64,000 nucleotides of DNA from Bombilactobacillus bombi (GCF_003522965.1 NZ_CP031513.1:496001-560000); one strand, 5' to 3'. Numbered from the stretch's first letter, positions 1-9,109 are shown. Numbers and translations are program-made. Notes: generated by a model not told the origin, from the letters alone.

Positions 1-1
1 C

Positions 2-352
2 CATGCCCAAAGTTATGATATTGTACTAAATGGTTATGAATTAGGTGGTGGCTCAATTCGTATTCATACAAGAGAAATACAAGAAAAAATGTTCAAAGCT
101 TTAGGCTTTACCAAAGAAAGAGCTCAGTCACAATTTGGCTTTTTATTGGAAGCATTAGATTATGGTTTTCCACCTCATGGTGGATTAGCAATTGGATTAG
201 ATCGCTTTGCAATGCTTTTGTCTCATCGTCAAAATATTCGTGATGTTATTGCCTTTCCGAAAAATTCTAAAGCTACAGAACCAATGATGCAAGCACCAGC
301 TCCTGTAGCTCAACAGCAATTAGATGACTTAGAAATTGACACTAAAAAGTAG
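2..352 (+). CDS. aspS: Aspartyl-tRNA synthetase, C-terminal end (cut by window edge)
   Basis: This is the last 116 codons of the class II enzyme that charges tRNA-Asp. The open frame runs in from base 2 without a start, so the 5' part lies outside the window. Visible motifs are [13 protein letters not shown], typical of AspRS, and class II motif 3, [14 protein letters not shown], whose Arg contacts ATP. The tail after [10 protein letters not shown] (Gln/Ala/Pro rich, ending DTKK) is the usual variable AspRS C-terminus. A hairpin that could terminate it follows within 15 bases. Identification is certain; only the extent is unknown. Confidence 0.97.
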   Translation, partial: HAQSYDIVLNGYELGGGSIRIHTREIQEKMFKALGFTKERAQSQFGFLLEALDYGFPPHGGLAIGLDRFAMLLSHRQNIRDVIAFPKNSKATEPMMQAPAPVAQQQLDDLEIDTKK

Positions 353-365
353 CATAATTGTACTC

Positions 366-411
366 AAACACTCCCAAATCGGTTACACTAAACGAAAAAG
401 GAGTGTTTTTT
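366..411 (+). terminator. Hairpin after aspS that also buries the msrB ribosome binding site
   Basis: AAACACTCC (366-374) and GGAGTGTTT (400-408) are perfect complements around a 25-base loop, followed by more T, which fits an intrinsic terminator for aspS. The right arm contains the GGAG that serves msrB at 412, so any read-through RNA would fold its own Shine-Dalgarno into the stem. The loop is long for a terminator. Confidence 0.55.
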
Positions 412-858
412 ATGTATGAAAAGCAAAAACAAGAATTAACCCCTGAGCAATATAATGTTACCCAAAAAAGTGCTACAGAAGCACCATTTAACAACCAATA
501 TGATGATTTTTTTGAACCGGGGATTTATGTAGATGTGGTTAGTGGAGAGCCATTATTTGCTTCTTCAACTAAATATGATTCCGGCTGTGGTTGGCCAGCC
601 TTTACGCAACCCATTAAAAAGTTAGCAGAAAAATCGGATACAAGTTTTGGGATGCATCGTACGGAAGTACGGAGTCCTCAGGCTGACTCACATTTAGGCC
701 ATGTATTTACTGACGGTCCTAAAGAGCAGGGAGGGTTACGTTATTGTATTAATTCTGCTGCCCTTCGATTTATTCCTAAAGAACGAATGAAACAAGAAGG
801 TTATGAAGAATATTTAAAGTTTGTGCAAAGTCCTAAATCGAAGTCCGCAAATGACTAA
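412..858 (+). CDS. msrB: Peptide-methionine (R)-S-oxide reductase MsrB
   Basis: A 148-residue reductase of methionine-R-sulfoxide in proteins, a cytosolic oxidative-damage repair enzyme using thioredoxin. The SGCGWPAF block, the HRTEVRS segment, HLGHVF and the catalytic-cysteine motif [11 protein letters not shown] are all present. The CxxC zinc pairs of some MsrB proteins are absent, as in many Firmicutes. I use the ATG at 412, behind AAAAAGGAG with 8-base spacing; an upstream in-frame ATG at 358 would add 18 residues that overlap the aspS hairpin. Length matches the family. Confidence 0.95.
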   Translation: MYEKQKQELTPEQYNVTQKSATEAPFNNQYDDFFEPGIYVDVVSGEPLFASSTKYDSGCGWPAFTQPIKKLAEKSDTSFGMHRTEVRSPQADSHLGHVFTDGPKEQGGLRYCINSAALRFIPKERMKQEGYEEYLKFVQSPKSKSAND

Positions 859-910
859 GTTTGTGTTAAAGTATGTAACGGAATAAATTGAAAGGTAATA
901 GATTGCATTT

Positions 911-1789
911 ATGGATGAAATAGAAAAAATTGCTAGACGTTATCGTAGTGTAGCAAAGCTGTCATTTGCTTTAATCTATGCGTTATGTGTTTCCGTTGCA
1001 GTTAATGTGTTTTGGACACCAGGTAAAATCTATGGTTCTGGTGTAACTGGCTTAGCACAACTAATTTCTACAGTAAGTCAACGCTGGCTACCATTTACAA
1101 TTGGTGTGCCAGTTCTTTATGCGGTGTTAAACTTACCATTGTTAATCCTATCTTGGAAAAAAATCGGTCATGATTTTACTATTTATACAATCGGTGCGGT
1201 TATCTTATCCACAATCTTTATGCATATTATGCCACCTGTTCAAATTAAATTTGATCCTATTATTTGCGCTATTTTTGGTGGTTTATTTAATGGTGTTGGT
1301 ACCGGATTGGCATTAAAGAATGAATTGTCTACGGGCGGATTAGATATTATTAGTATTGTGTTACGCAAAAAATTTGGCAAAAGTGTAGGAACTATTAATA
1401 TTGCTTTTAATATCTTAGTTGTGATTGGCGCAGGCTGCCTTTTTGGTTGGGTACAGGCTTTGTATACTATTTTGAGTATTTTTGTAAATGGTCGAGTAAT
1501 TGACAGTATCTATACACGTAATCAAAAACTACAAGTAATTATTGTTACGTCTCATCCAGACAAAGTGATTGAAAAAATACAAGATGAAATGCGGCGTGGA
1601 ATAACTATTATTCATGATGTTGAAGGCGCTTATCAGCATTCATCTAAAACTATGTTGTTCACAGTTATTTCACAGTATGAACTACCAAAGTTTAGGACAG
1701 CTATGCACTGTTCTGATCCTTATGCGTTTGTCAGTATAACAGAGGCAAAATTAATCATGGGACGTTTTTATCAAGAGCATATATATTAA
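911..1789 (+). CDS. YitT family membrane protein (DUF2179 C-terminal domain)
   Basis: A 292-residue integral membrane protein of unknown transport role. Five or six hydrophobic segments fill residues 15-200 (for example the LSFALIYALCVSVAVNVFW stretch near the start), with the conserved ELSTGGLDII motif between them. A soluble ligand-binding-like DUF2179 domain covers about residues 220-280. Length and order match the YitT/YpjC family. The ribosome site is weak (AAAGG 16-18 bases upstream). It stands in a co-directional string between msrB and nfo. Function in the family is not settled. Confidence 0.88.
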   Translation: MDEIEKIARRYRSVAKLSFALIYALCVSVAVNVFWTPGKIYGSGVTGLAQLISTVSQRWLPFTIGVPVLYAVLNLPLLILSWKKIGHDFTIYTIGAVILSTIFMHIMPPVQIKFDPIICAIFGGLFNGVGTGLALKNELSTGGLDIISIVLRKKFGKSVGTINIAFNILVVIGAGCLFGWVQALYTILSIFVNGRVIDSIYTRNQKLQVIIVTSHPDKVIEKIQDEMRRGITIIHDVEGAYQHSSKTMLFTVISQYELPKFRTAMHCSDPYAFVSITEAKLIMGRFYQEHIY

Positions 1790-1807
1790 TGAGGTGAAAA
1801 TAAAATC

Positions 1808-2704
1808 ATGTTATTGGGTTGTCATGTTAGTATGAGTGGCTTTGCAATGCTCTTGGGAGCTGCTCAAGAAGCAGTGAGTTATGGCGCTAATACTTTAATG
1901 ATTTTTACTGGGGCACCTCAAAACACCCGTCGCAAGCCTATTTCTCAGATGAAAATTACTGCTGGACACCAATTTTTGAAACAGCATAACATTAACCGTA
2001 TTATGGGGCATGCACCTTATATCATTAATCTTGGTAATACTAAAAGTCTTGAAAAATATCAATTTGCGATTAATTTTTTGCATGCAGAAATTGAGCGTTG
2101 TGATGCATTGGGAATTGAAGCCTTTAGTTTGCATCCTGGAGCCCATGTTGGATTAGGTGTTGATTCTGCTTTAAAAGCTATTGCTGCTGGTTTAGATGAA
2201 GTCTTAGCTCATAATCCTAAAGTCTTAATTGCTTTGGAAACAATGGCTGGTAAAGGAACAGAGGTAGGGATTAATTTTGAACAGTTGGCTAAAATTATTG
2301 ATTTAACACCGCATAATGATAATTTAGCGATTACGTTAGATACTTGTCATCTTAATGATGCAGGCTACGATGTTAAAAATAACTTTGATGAAGTATTAAA
2401 TGAATTTGATCGCGTTATTGGTTTAAAACGATTAGCAATGATTCATTTAAACGACTCCCAGAATATTAGAGGCTCGCATAAAGATCGCCATGCTAATATC
2501 GGTTTTGGAACTATTGGGTTTACAGCTTTAAATTACATTTGTCATCATCCACAATTAGTCAATATTCCTAAAATTTTAGAAACGCCATATGTTACTTTAC
2601 AAAAAAACTCTAAAAAAGCTGCAGCGCCTTATGCAGCAGAGATTAACACGTTGCTGACGCAAAAATTTAATCCGAATCTGATGAACCAAGTAAGTTTACT
2701 ATAA
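1808..2704 (+). CDS. nfo: Deoxyribonuclease IV (AP endonuclease)
   Basis: A 298-residue endonuclease IV that cuts the backbone 5' to abasic sites in base-excision repair, using a three-metal centre. Metal-ligand motifs in order: GCHVSMSG at the N-terminus, [29 protein letters not shown], and [21 protein letters not shown] near residue 220. The start has GAGGTGAAAA upstream. The gene ends at a strong bidirectional terminator facing the opposite-strand pip gene. Length is full for the family. Confidence 0.96.
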   Translation: MLLGCHVSMSGFAMLLGAAQEAVSYGANTLMIFTGAPQNTRRKPISQMKITAGHQFLKQHNINRIMGHAPYIINLGNTKSLEKYQFAINFLHAEIERCDALGIEAFSLHPGAHVGLGVDSALKAIAAGLDEVLAHNPKVLIALETMAGKGTEVGINFEQLAKIIDLTPHNDNLAITLDTCHLNDAGYDVKNNFDEVLNEFDRVIGLKRLAMIHLNDSQNIRGSHKDRHANIGFGTIGFTALNYICHHPQLVNIPKILETPYVTLQKNSKKAAAPYAAEINTLLTQKFNPNLMNQVSLL

Positions 2705-2714
2705 CTAAGATTGT

Positions 2715-2747
2715 AAAAAAGCTAGGACAATATGTCCTAGCTTTTTT
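2715..2747. terminator. Bidirectional terminator between nfo and pip
   Basis: A 15-base-pair perfect stem (2715-2729 with 2733-2747), core GCTAGGACA, carries A6 and T6 flanks and a 3-base loop. It works for both convergent genes and overlaps the pip stop codon. Confidence 0.9.
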
Positions 2748-3627
2748 AGTTGTGAATTTGCAGCCACTGCTTTAAAACAGTTAGATATTGTTGATGTTCG
2801 TCAATAAAGGCCATATGCCGACTATGAGCAAACAACTTCCAAGTAGCATTTGGTAAGTAATCAAACATGGTCTTTGCCACTAAAGGTGTACATAAGTCAT
2901 TAGTACCACTGGTAATTAAGGTAGGAACTTTAATTGCAGTGAGTTTTTTTGTATAATCGTAATTTTTTAAGTTTCCAGTGGGGGTATATTCATTAGGTCC
3001 CCAGGCAGTTTCATAAGCTTGGGTGCCTTGATTTTTGGGACGCTGTAAAACTGCAAATTGTTGTTGTGATTTTTCATCAGTTGCATATAATTGCATAAAA
3101 TGCTGATTGGCTAATAGATAATCAGTTGCTTGATAATTACCGGTTTGTTCGGCTTTAGTAATTGCTAGTTGATCTTGATGATTCATAAATTTAATCAGGC
3201 GATGCTGTTCTTGAGCCCATAATTTAGCTGAAGATAAGGTACTAGCTAAGATTAAACTTTTTATACCTATAGGATGATAGTCACATAAATAAATAATGGC
3301 TAACATACCACCCCAAGATTGACCCAAAAGATGAATTTGATCTAATGCTAACAATTGACGTAAATTGATAAGCTCTTCAACCCAAGTTTGGGGATGCCAA
3401 AGCGTAGGATCGTTAGGCATAGATGATTGGCCACAGCCTAATTGATCATACATAATTAATTGATGTCCAGTTTGTGCTAATTCATCTAAAACTTCAAAAT
3501 AATTATGCGTAGAACCGGGGCCACCGTGCAGTAACACTAATGGTGCTTTGTCAGATTGTCGAGTTCCAACAATACGATAATAAGTACGATATCCATGAAA
3601 GGGTAGATAACCAGTTTTAATTTTCAT
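2746..3627 (-). CDS. pip: Proline iminopeptidase (alpha/beta hydrolase)
   Basis: A 293-residue serine peptidase that releases N-terminal proline from peptides, the cytosolic PepI/PIP type common in lactobacilli (usual length about 294). The oxyanion motif LLHGGPGS is at about residues 32-39 and the nucleophile elbow GQSWGG at about 103-108. The likely acid is in SGTNDLCTP and the catalytic His in HSRHMAF near residue 267. It lies 18 bases behind the PpsR-like gene, so the two are probably co-transcribed. The ribosome site is weak (AAGAGAA). Confidence 0.93.
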   Translation of the reverse strand: MKIKTGYLPFHGYRTYYRIVGTRQSDKAPLVLLHGGPGSTHNYFEVLDELAQTGHQLIMYDQLGCGQSSMPNDPTLWHPQTWVEELINLRQLLALDQIHLLGQSWGGMLAIIYLCDYHPIGIKSLILASTLSSAKLWAQEQHRLIKFMNHQDQLAITKAEQTGNYQATDYLLANQHFMQLYATDEKSQQQFAVLQRPKNQGTQAYETAWGPNEYTPTGNLKNYDYTKKLTAIKVPTLITSGTNDLCTPLVAKTMFDYLPNATWKLFAHSRHMAFIDEHQQYLTVLKQWLQIHN

Positions 3628-3645
3628 TTGTTTTCTCTTTTAAAG

Positions 3646-4452
3646 TTAAATACTATTTAAATTTAAGCGATTTTCGATAATTGCTGCCGTTTCTTCAATC
3701 GAACGATTAGCAACATTAATAACTAGACAACCTAATTTTTGATAAAGATCATCAGCGTATTTTAATTCGGCTTGAATTTTACTGGTGTCGGAATAATTAG
3801 TTGTCGGTTTTAATCCGTAAGCAATCATACGTTGTTGTCGAATTTGTTGTAGAACATCTTCATTCGTAGTTAAACCAACAATTTTTTTAGGATCTACTTG
3901 CCAAAGTTCTTTAGGTAATTGGACAGACGGGACTAACGGCAAATTCATAACTTTTATTTGTTTATTAGCTAAGAAAAATGAAAGTGGCGTTTTTGATGTA
4001 CGTGAAATACCTAATAACACTACATCTGCTTCCAGCATACTTTTGGGATTTTTGCCGTCATCATTTTCTGCAGCAAAATCAATAGCTTTAATACGGTCAA
4101 AATATTGAGCGCTTAACTTACGTGCAGCGCCAATTTCATGTGATGCTTGTTGATGTGTAAAAGCTTCGATTCTTTTTAAATATGGATTTAAAATATCAAA
4201 AGCTAAAACTTGATGCTCTTGGGTTAACTTTTTAACAATTTGGTCATATTCTGGATTATTCAAGGTATAAAAAATAATAGCATGATCCTTTTTGGCTTGA
4301 GTGAAAATCTCTTGTAAAGTTTGGGCACTATTAATAAATGAAAAACGCTTTTGTTCAACTTCTAACATTGGAAATTGAGCAATCATAGATCGTGAAAAAA
4401 TTGTTGCGGTTTCGCCAGATGAATCTGAAATGGCATAAATTATTTGTTTCAT
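3646..4452 (-). CDS. PpsR/PDRP-type bifunctional kinase-pyrophosphorylase (DUF299)
   Basis: A 268-residue member of the DUF299 family, whose characterised members switch PEP synthase or pyruvate phosphate dikinase on and off by ADP-dependent phosphorylation and Pi-dependent dephosphorylation. The nucleotide loop GISRTSKTP is at about residues 149-157. The N-terminus IYAISDSSGETA is diagnostic. Two ATG codons compete: the one at 4458 lies only 3 bases from GGGAGG, whereas the ATG at 4452 has about 9-base spacing, so I use 4452. No dikinase is visible in this window, so its substrate here is unknown. Confidence 0.88.
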   Translation of the reverse strand: MKQIIYAISDSSGETATIFSRSMIAQFPMLEVEQKRFSFINSAQTLQEIFTQAKKDHAIIFYTLNNPEYDQIVKKLTQEHQVLAFDILNPYLKRIEAFTHQQASHEIGAARKLSAQYFDRIKAIDFAAENDDGKNPKSMLEADVVLLGISRTSKTPLSFFLANKQIKVMNLPLVPSVQLPKELWQVDPKKIVGLTTNEDVLQQIRQQRMIAYGLKPTTNYSDTSKIQAELKYADDLYQKLGCLVINVANRSIEETAAIIENRLNLNSI

Positions 4453-4525
4453 CGTCATTTTCCTCCCTAATTTAATTTTAAATTATCATTTTTTTTTAAA
4501 AAAAGCTATCAAAACTAGAGAATTA

Positions 4526-4557
4526 TTGTTTCAACTTGGAAATTGTTTTGTTATACT
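4526..4557 (+). promoter_or_regulatory. Probable rpsU promoter
   Basis: A clear -10 hexamer TATACT sits at 4552-4557. The best upstream partner, TTGTTT at 4526-4531, is 20 bases away, longer than ideal, so only the -10 is well supported. It lies in the divergent space between the DUF299 gene and rpsU. Confidence 0.5.
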
Positions 4558-4613
4558 ATATAAGAACTGTTGCAACAAGCAGTTACGTAAATAATCGGAA
4601 GGAGGGATATCAT

Positions 4614-4802
4614 ATGGCTAAGACAGTTGTTCGTGAGAACGAGTCTCTTGATGATGCTCTTCGTCGGTTTAAACGTTCTGTTTCTAAGAGTGGTACTCTT
4701 CAAGAATATCGCAAACGTGAGTTTTATGAGAAGCCTAGTGTTAAACGCAAATTAAAATCTGAAGCTGCCCGTAAGCGTAACAAGAAGAGGAAAAGACGTT
4801 AA
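4614..4802 (+). CDS. rpsU: 30S ribosomal protein S21
   Basis: A 62-residue basic protein of the small ribosomal subunit. It shows the S21 pattern: [21 protein letters not shown], then [10 protein letters not shown]-like sequence ([13 protein letters not shown]) and an Arg/Lys-rich tail. The ATG at 4614 has a near-perfect GGAAGGAGGGAT site; an upstream ATG at 4536 is an artefact inside the promoter. It is followed at 19 bases by yqeY, a pairing conserved in Firmicutes. Confidence 0.97.
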   Translation: MAKTVVRENESLDDALRRFKRSVSKSGTLQEYRKREFYEKPSVKRKLKSEAARKRNKKRKRR

Positions 4803-4821
4803 GATTGAGGAGTGATATTTG

Positions 4822-5265
4822 ATGTCCCTCACTGATCGGTTAATGACAGATTTAAAGTCCGCAATGAAGAGTCATGACAAAACGGCTCTATCTGTTATCA
4901 GAATGCTTAAATCAGCTTTGATGAATAAAAAAATCGAACTCGGTCACGATTTGAATGCAGAAGAAGAAAATCAAGTTGTTGTTTCACAGATGAAACAACA
5001 AAAAGATTCTTTGGCTGAATTCGAAAAGGCTGATCGGGGTGATTTAGTGGCTGATGCCAAAGAACAAATTAAGGTATTAAGCCAATATATGCCTCAACAA
5101 TTATCTGAAACTGAAGTACAACAAATTGTCCAACAAACTGCAGACAAGGTGGGTGCAACTTCCAAAGCGGACTTTGGTAAGTTGATGAAAGCTGTTATGT
5201 CACAGGTTAAAGGCAAGGCTGACGGTACTTTAGTAAACCGCATGGTTAAAGATTTGTTGCAGTAA
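4822..5265 (+). CDS. GatB/YqeY domain-containing protein
   Basis: A 147-residue helical protein of the YqeY family, related to the tail domain of the GatB amidotransferase subunit; it probably binds tRNA but has no firmly known job. The sequence starts MSLTDRLMTDLKSAMK and holds the family blocks QMKQQKDSLAEFEKA and LVNRMVKDLLQ. The ATG at 4822 sits 6-8 bases from GAGGAGTGA; a TTG directly before it is not needed. It ends in a terminator that begins at its stop codon. Confidence 0.92.
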   Translation: MSLTDRLMTDLKSAMKSHDKTALSVIRMLKSALMNKKIELGHDLNAEEENQVVVSQMKQQKDSLAEFEKADRGDLVADAKEQIKVLSQYMPQQLSETEVQQIVQQTADKVGATSKADFGKLMKAVMSQVKGKADGTLVNRMVKDLLQ

Positions 5266-5297
5266 AAAGGTTGGGACAAAGCATGTCCCAACCTTTT
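5265..5297 (+). terminator. Terminator after yqeY
   Basis: A perfect 14-base-pair stem, 5265-5278 with 5284-5297 (AAAAGGTTGGGACA arm), with a 5-base loop and a TTTT end. It closes the rpsU-yqeY unit before phoH. Confidence 0.9.
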
Positions 5298-5344
5298 AGT
5301 TTACATAAATAGTATGATACTGGGGTAAATAACGATAGGAGCAG

Positions 5345-6310
5345 ATGTGTTTGACTAAAACAACGACGAAATCTTTTAAATTATTTAATAATGATGATGC
5401 AGTTATTTTTGGTGTAAATGATGCCAATTTACATTTGTTAGCGGAGCAATTTGATGTAACTATCCATCCTTTTGGTGATCATGTAGATATTCAAGGTGAA
5501 AGTACCACCGTAAATTTGGTGGTTGATATTTTGAAGCATCTAGCTAATTTGTTGCATTCAGGGATACAAGTAGGACAAGTTGATGTTGTTAGTGCGGCAC
5601 AGATGGCTCGTGAAGGTAAATTAGACTACTTTGAAGATTTATATAATGAAGTTTTAATTACAGATGCCAAAGGCAAACCCATTCGCGTACGCAATCTAGG
5701 ACAAAGAAAATATATTCAAACTATTAAACATCAAGATATTACCTTTGGCATTGGACCTGCAGGTACAGGTAAGACATATCTAGCAGTAGTGATGGCAATC
5801 GCAGCTTTAAAAAAAGGCCAGGTCCAGCGCCTAATTTTAACTAGACCAGCTGTAGAAGCAGGAGAAAATTTAGGGTTTTTACCAGGTGATTTAAAAGAAA
5901 AAGTTGATCCATATTTGCGGCCCATTTATGATGCTTTATTTGCGATTATGGGGCGTGATCATACTAATCGCTTATTAGAGCGCGGAGTCATTGAAATTGC
6001 ACCACTGGCTTATATGCGTGGCCGAACACTGGATGAAGCCTTTGTTATTCTAGATGAGGCTCAAAATACTACGCGAGAACAAATGAAAATGTTCTTGACG
6101 AGGCTTGGTTTTAATTCGCGGATGATAGTTAATGGTGATTTAACTCAAATTGACTTACCTAATCATTCTCGCAGTGGCTTACTGCAAGCGGAGCAAATTT
6201 TACGTAATTTACCACATATTGGGTTTGTAGATTTTCAAGCTAGCGATGTTGTTCGCCACCCTGTCGTAGCTGAAATTATTAACGCTTATGCTCAACATAC
6301 TAAGGAGTAG
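5345..6310 (+). CDS. phoH: PhoH family ATPase
   Basis: A 321-residue cytosolic ATPase of the PhoH group, thought to act in RNA metabolism together with YbeY. Walker A is GPAGTGKTYL near residue 140, Walker B is FVILDEAQN, and GERGVIEIAPLAYMRGRTL-type sequence precedes it. A KH-like N-terminal region occupies about residues 15-100. GGAG lies only 3 bases from the ATG at 5345, while an in-frame TTG at 5351 (giving MTKTTTKSFKL) has 9-base spacing and may be the real start. ybeY follows after 3 bases. Confidence 0.94.
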   Translation: MCLTKTTTKSFKLFNNDDAVIFGVNDANLHLLAEQFDVTIHPFGDHVDIQGESTTVNLVVDILKHLANLLHSGIQVGQVDVVSAAQMAREGKLDYFEDLYNEVLITDAKGKPIRVRNLGQRKYIQTIKHQDITFGIGPAGTGKTYLAVVMAIAALKKGQVQRLILTRPAVEAGENLGFLPGDLKEKVDPYLRPIYDALFAIMGRDHTNRLLERGVIEIAPLAYMRGRTLDEAFVILDEAQNTTREQMKMFLTRLGFNSRMIVNGDLTQIDLPNHSRSGLLQAEQILRNLPHIGFVDFQASDVVRHPVVAEIINAYAQHTKE

Positions 6311-6313
6311 TCA

Positions 6314-6790
6314 ATGGATTTAACAATTTATGATGATCAGCATTTAGTTGCTGATAAGCATTTAGAATTAGCTCATAAACTTTTCGAATATGGAGCTCAA
6401 AAAATTAATTTGCCCACAGATACGGAAGCTTCCATTACATTTTGTACTGCTGAAGAGATACACAAAATTAACTTAGAATATCGACAAACCGATCGACCAA
6501 CTGATGTGATTAGTTTTGCTTTGGAAGATGGTGACGACGATGGCATTAATACATTAGAATTAGAACAAGAATTTGGAGTACCCCGCAATATTGGTGATTT
6601 GTTTATTTGCCCCGAAGTCGTGAAAAATCATGCCCAAGAATACGGCCATAGTTTTGAACGAGAATTTGGCTATACAGTAGTTCATGGTTTATTACATTTG
6701 TCAGGTTATGATCATATTCAAGAAGCTGAAGCTCAAGAAATGTTTGCCTTGCAAAAAGAAATATTAAATGAATTTGGATTGAAACGGTAG
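6314..6790 (+). CDS. ybeY: Endoribonuclease YbeY (rRNA maturation factor)
   Basis: A 158-residue metal-dependent single-strand endoribonuclease needed for 16S rRNA 3' processing and ribosome quality control. The zinc motif HGLLHLSGYDH is at about residues 122-132, and the TDVISFALED block is upstream. It starts behind AAGGAG, 3 bases after phoH. In many Firmicutes dgkA follows; here the next gene is cdd. Confidence 0.96.
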   Translation: MDLTIYDDQHLVADKHLELAHKLFEYGAQKINLPTDTEASITFCTAEEIHKINLEYRQTDRPTDVISFALEDGDDDGINTLELEQEFGVPRNIGDLFICPEVVKNHAQEYGHSFEREFGYTVVHGLLHLSGYDHIQEAEAQEMFALQKEILNEFGLKR

Positions 6791-6797
6791 TGATAAA

Positions 6798-7202
6798 ATG
6801 ATGATACCAGAGGATTTATATCAAGCAGCCACTAAAATGTTAACGCGTGCGTATGTTCCTTATTCGCATTTTCCAGTTGGAGCGGCTTTACTGACACAAA
6901 CTGGAGAAATTTATACGGGTTGTAATATTGAAAATGCGGCTTATGGCTCTACTAATTGCGCTGAACGAACAGCAATTTTTACTGCGGTAGCTGCCGGACA
7001 GCGTCAATTTAAGGCGCTCTTAATCACAGGTAAAACGACAGAAGTTATTGTTCCTTGTGGAGCATGTCGCCAAGTAATTAGTGAGTTTTGTACAGATGAA
7101 ATGCCCGTGTATTTAACCAATCAAACTGGCAAAATCAAACAAACAACAGTTGGGCAACTCTTGCCAGGTGCTTTTACAGCGGAGGATTTAACACATGAAT
7201 AA
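6798..7202 (+). CDS. cdd: Cytidine deaminase
   Basis: A 134-residue homotetrameric cytidine deaminase that converts cytidine and deoxycytidine to (deoxy)uridine in pyrimidine salvage. It has the zinc and proton-shuttle motif CAERTAIF at about residues 53-60 and the second zinc pair PCGACRQ at about 88-94. Tandem ATG codons (6798, 6801) leave the start uncertain by one residue. The 3' end overlaps era by 8 bases, indicating translational coupling. Confidence 0.95.
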   Translation: MMIPEDLYQAATKMLTRAYVPYSHFPVGAALLTQTGEIYTGCNIENAAYGSTNCAERTAIFTAVAAGQRQFKALLITGKTTEVIVPCGACRQVISEFCTDEMPVYLTNQTGKIKQTTVGQLLPGAFTAEDLTHE

Positions 7203-8100
7203 AAACTTTCATTCCGGTTTTGTAGCCATTATTGGGGAACCTAATGTTGGTAAATCAACTTTTATGAATCGAATTTTAGGTAGTGAAATTTCTATTATTT
7301 CACCAAAGGCGCAAACTACGCGGAACAAAATTCAGGGAATATATACTAATGAAAATGAACAAATTGTTTTTTTAGATACCCCAGGAGTCCATACTCCCAA
7401 AAATAATCTTGATAAATATATGGATACTGCTGCCTTTTCTGCTTTAAAAGATGTTGATGTAGTCATGTTAATGGTCAGTGCAACTGAGACAATTGATGAC
7501 AATGCCCAAAATATCATTGCCAAATTACAAGCCAGTCAATTACCGGTTATTTTGGTAATTAATAAAATTGATTTGGTACATCCAGATGATTTATTACCTT
7601 TAATTGAACAGTATAATAGTTTATTTAAATTTGCAGAGACTTTTCCTATTTCTGCTACACAAGGCAATAATGTTGATGAATTAATAACAGCAATTGGCAG
7701 CCGTTTACCAGAAGGCCCTCAGTATTATCCAGAAGATCAGTTAAGTGATCATCCAGAATATTTTGTAGTAGGTGAAATTATTCGCGAAAAGATTCTCGAA
7801 TTAACTCGGCAAGAAGTTCCTCATTCTGTAGCAGTTGTTGTTGAGCAAATGAATCAGCGAGTTAATGGTAAATTGCAAGTTGAAGCAACAATTTATGTAG
7901 AACGGCAAAGCCAAAAGAAAATTTTGGTTGGTCAAAAGGGAAGTATGATTAAAAACATCGGCATTCGTTCCCGTGAAAAAATTGAACGTTTATTAGGTGA
8001 GAGTATCAATCTTAAATTATGGATTAAAGTACAGAAGAATTGGCGCGATGATCCCCTGTTTTTAGCACGAGCAGGATATTCAATGAAGGATTTAAAATAA
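7195..8100 (+). CDS. era: GTPase Era
   Basis: A 301-residue GTPase that binds the 3' end of 16S rRNA during 30S assembly. G1 is [10 protein letters not shown]3 DTPG, G4 NKID and G5 SATQGNN; the C-terminal KH domain (about residues 205-290) includes [14 protein letters not shown]. Its stop shares one base with the recO start (TAATG). Full length and no defects. Confidence 0.97.
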   Translation: MNKNFHSGFVAIIGEPNVGKSTFMNRILGSEISIISPKAQTTRNKIQGIYTNENEQIVFLDTPGVHTPKNNLDKYMDTAAFSALKDVDVVMLMVSATETIDDNAQNIIAKLQASQLPVILVINKIDLVHPDDLLPLIEQYNSLFKFAETFPISATQGNNVDELITAIGSRLPEGPQYYPEDQLSDHPEYFVVGEIIREKILELTRQEVPHSVAVVVEQMNQRVNGKLQVEATIYVERQSQKKILVGQKGSMIKNIGIRSREKIERLLGESINLKLWIKVQKNWRDDPLFLARAGYSMKDLK

Positions 8101-8861
8101 TGACATTACTCCGAGATCAAACATTTAATGGTTTGGTATTGCGGAATCAAGATTATCGAGAAAATGACCAATTAGTTCATATTTTTACAGATCGCTTTGG
8201 TATTATTACTTTTTGGTTGCGGGGAGTAAAAAAGGCTAAATCCAAGCAGCGTTATTTGGCCTTACCTTTTACTTATGGAAAATATCAAGGTACTATTAAC
8301 TCACAAGGTTTTTCGTATCTCAATGATGGATTAAAAGTTCAACAATTTGCACAAATTGCGAGTGATATTAAGCTGAATGCCTATGTTACTTATTTGAATG
8401 ACTTAGTATTACGAGCATTTGGTGCAGCCAAACCACAATTACAGTGGTTTCGCAGGTTAACTCAAGCTAGCAAGTTAATCAATCAAGGTTTAGATCCGGA
8501 AATTATTACCAATATTTTAGAAATCCAGTTATTAGAACCTTTTGGTGTGGCTCCCAATTTGAAAGCTTGTGTCATTGGTGGAGAAACACGGGGAATTTTT
8601 GATTATTCAATTGTATTGAGCGGTATAATTTGTCAAAAACACTGGACAGCAGATGAGCATCGTTTACAACTTTTGCCGAAGACAGTGGCTTACTTACGTC
8701 TATTTGCCCAAGTGGATTTGTTGCGGATTGGTAGTATTAAGGTTGACCACCGTATTAAAGGGCAATTACGGCAAACTATTGACGCTATTTATCGTGATAG
8801 CGTCGGAATTTATCCTAAAAGTAAAAAATTCATTGATCAAATGTATCATTGGCGTATCTAA
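8100..8861 (+). CDS. recO: DNA repair protein RecO
   Basis: A 253-residue recombination mediator that loads RecA on SSB-coated gaps with RecR. The N-terminal OB fold is at about residues 1-80 (GLVLRNQDYRENDQLVHIFT) and a helical domain follows. Zinc-binding cysteines of the E. coli/Deinococcus type are not evident. The start is coupled to the era stop by a one-base overlap. It ends the cluster; the glyQS leader begins directly after. Confidence 0.93.
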   Translation: MTLLRDQTFNGLVLRNQDYRENDQLVHIFTDRFGIITFWLRGVKKAKSKQRYLALPFTYGKYQGTINSQGFSYLNDGLKVQQFAQIASDIKLNAYVTYLNDLVLRAFGAAKPQLQWFRRLTQASKLINQGLDPEIITNILEIQLLEPFGVAPNLKACVIGGETRGIFDYSIVLSGIICQKHWTADEHRLQLLPKTVAYLRLFAQVDLLRIGSIKVDHRIKGQLRQTIDAIYRDSVGIYPKSKKFIDQMYHWRI

Positions 8862-8864
8862 CTA

Positions 8865-8892
8865 TTGACACCTATTTTGAAGATGCTAGAAT
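8865..8892 (+). promoter_or_regulatory. Promoter of the glyQS T-box leader
   Basis: A consensus -35 TTGACA (8865-8870), a 16-base spacer, then TAGAAT (8887-8892) preceded by TGC, an extended -10. It lies just after recO and reads into the T-box RNA. Confidence 0.85.
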
Positions 8893-8897
8893 AACTA

Positions 8898-9054
8898 GGT
8901 GGATTAAACAGCGAGCGTGAATAGTGAGAGCACGAAGATATTAATGGTGAATTATTAATTTAGAATATTAAAAGTGCAGGTTATTCCTGAAGTAGGGTGG
9001 AACCGCGAATAAATTCGTCCCTATGCAATCTTTGGTGTTGCATAGGGATTTTTT
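8898..9054 (+). promoter_or_regulatory. Glycine T-box riboswitch
   Basis: A tRNA-sensing leader for glyQS. The T-box core AGGGTGGAACCGCG is at 8994-9007, followed by a terminator stem TCCCTATGCAA/TTGCATAGGGA (9018-9028 with 9038-9048) and a T run. Upstream, GAATA/TATTC and GCAC/GTGC helices flank an internal loop with GTGAGA on the left and AGGT on the right, which places GGT (8979-8981, a Gly codon) as specifier. An apical hairpin with a GGTGAA loop is at about 8945-8960. Only about 10 bases separate stem I from the T-box, so stem II/III appear reduced or missing. The specifier call is inference from folding by eye. Confidence 0.9.
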
Positions 9055-9109
9055 GTATGCTTGACCTAACTGGAATGAATGCTGTATTGGATAAAGTGAG
9101 GTAGAAAAA

